A DNA stretch of 60,535 nucleotides from Acidimicrobiales bacterium. GTDB taxonomy: Bacteria; Actinomycetota; Acidimicrobiia; Acidimicrobiales; JAUJNH01. The stretch is from the NCBI GenBank assembly GCA_030448245.1, contig JAUJNH010000012.1, forward strand, positions 1 through 60,535, written 5' to 3'. The notes beneath the pieces were generated by a model. That model saw only the letters and a list, made by a program, of their open reading frames with translations. It did not search any database and was not told where the DNA came from. This document shows, piece by piece, positions 60,507-60,535 of the stretch. Every line of letters starts with the position of its first letter. The stretch's first letter is position 1. Position numbers and translations under genes: made by a program.

Positions 60507-60535
60507 GACCCGCAACTCCGGCAGCCGGATCTGCC

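Overview
This is a GC-rich window, and nearly all genes use GTG or ATG starts with G/C-ending codons. It carries the chromosomal replication-origin region of an actinobacterium. Three things point to a deep-branching lineage of the Acidimicrobiia type: the gene order, a DUF6049 gene next to murJ, and leaderless-looking promoters. The lineage is inferred, not proven. The order DUF6049-murJ-DegV-Ser/Thr kinase-sigma-anti-sigma-trxB-trxA / parB-parA-rsmG-jag-yidC-yidD-rnpA-rpmH / dnaA-dnaN-recF-dciA-gyrB-gyrA is the classic actinobacterial oriC neighbourhood.

Layout. 1-9.3 kb: a GNAT acetyltransferase, DUF6049, murJ, a DegV protein, and a coupled kinase/sigma/anti-sigma operon. 9.3-12.8 kb: a PIN remnant, galE, small membrane proteins, trxB and trxA. 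12.8-19.3 kb (minus strand): the segregation, ribosome and membrane-insertion operon. parA has a long disordered N-terminal extension, and two parS sites lie inside its coding sequence. 19.3-29.5 kb: dnaA, oriC, dnaN, recF, dciA, gyrB and gyrA.

29.5-34.6 kb (minus strand) is the most unusual part. It is a glycine-reductase-like operon with two selenoprotein genes read through in-frame UGA codons: grdE-like, grdB (Sec339), grdC, a CQPC thioredoxin and grdA (Sec44). It sits between gyrA and the DUF3566/tRNA-Ile genes that normally follow gyrA closely. The GrdE-like proprotein lacks the cysteine that in classical GrdE becomes the carbonyl cofactor, and no grdD is present, so the substrate and product may differ from clostridial glycine reductase.

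34.6-38.9 kb: a TadE/G-like protein, DUF3566, and tRNA-Ile(GAT) carrying a decayed 2.65 kb integrative element. The element has 50-bp att repeats, a double-frameshifted tyrosine integrase, a frameshifted Cys-rich secreted protein and a PIN remnant, and a remnant of a polysaccharide-ABC-transporter C-terminal domain follows it. 39-42.2 kb: a 1,057-residue repetitive surface protein. 42.4-48.7 kb: CorA, a small coupled membrane protein, an NAD(P)-binding protein, and a molybdate transport operon (modA, HTH-Mop regulator, modB, modC).

48.7-57 kb: accessory metabolism. This includes an FAH-family hydrolase, HMG-CoA lyase, a recQ with a one-base frameshift, a DUF2795-like protein, DUF2071 and a flavodoxin-fold reductase. 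57.3-60.5 kb: an arsenic island with arsI divergent from arsR1, then arsR2, aqpS, arsC and a hypothetical gene. An operator-like palindrome is shared by the two arsR upstream regions. Together the window combines core replication and segregation with two redox or metalloid modules (selenoprotein reductase, arsenic detoxification) and molybdate uptake.
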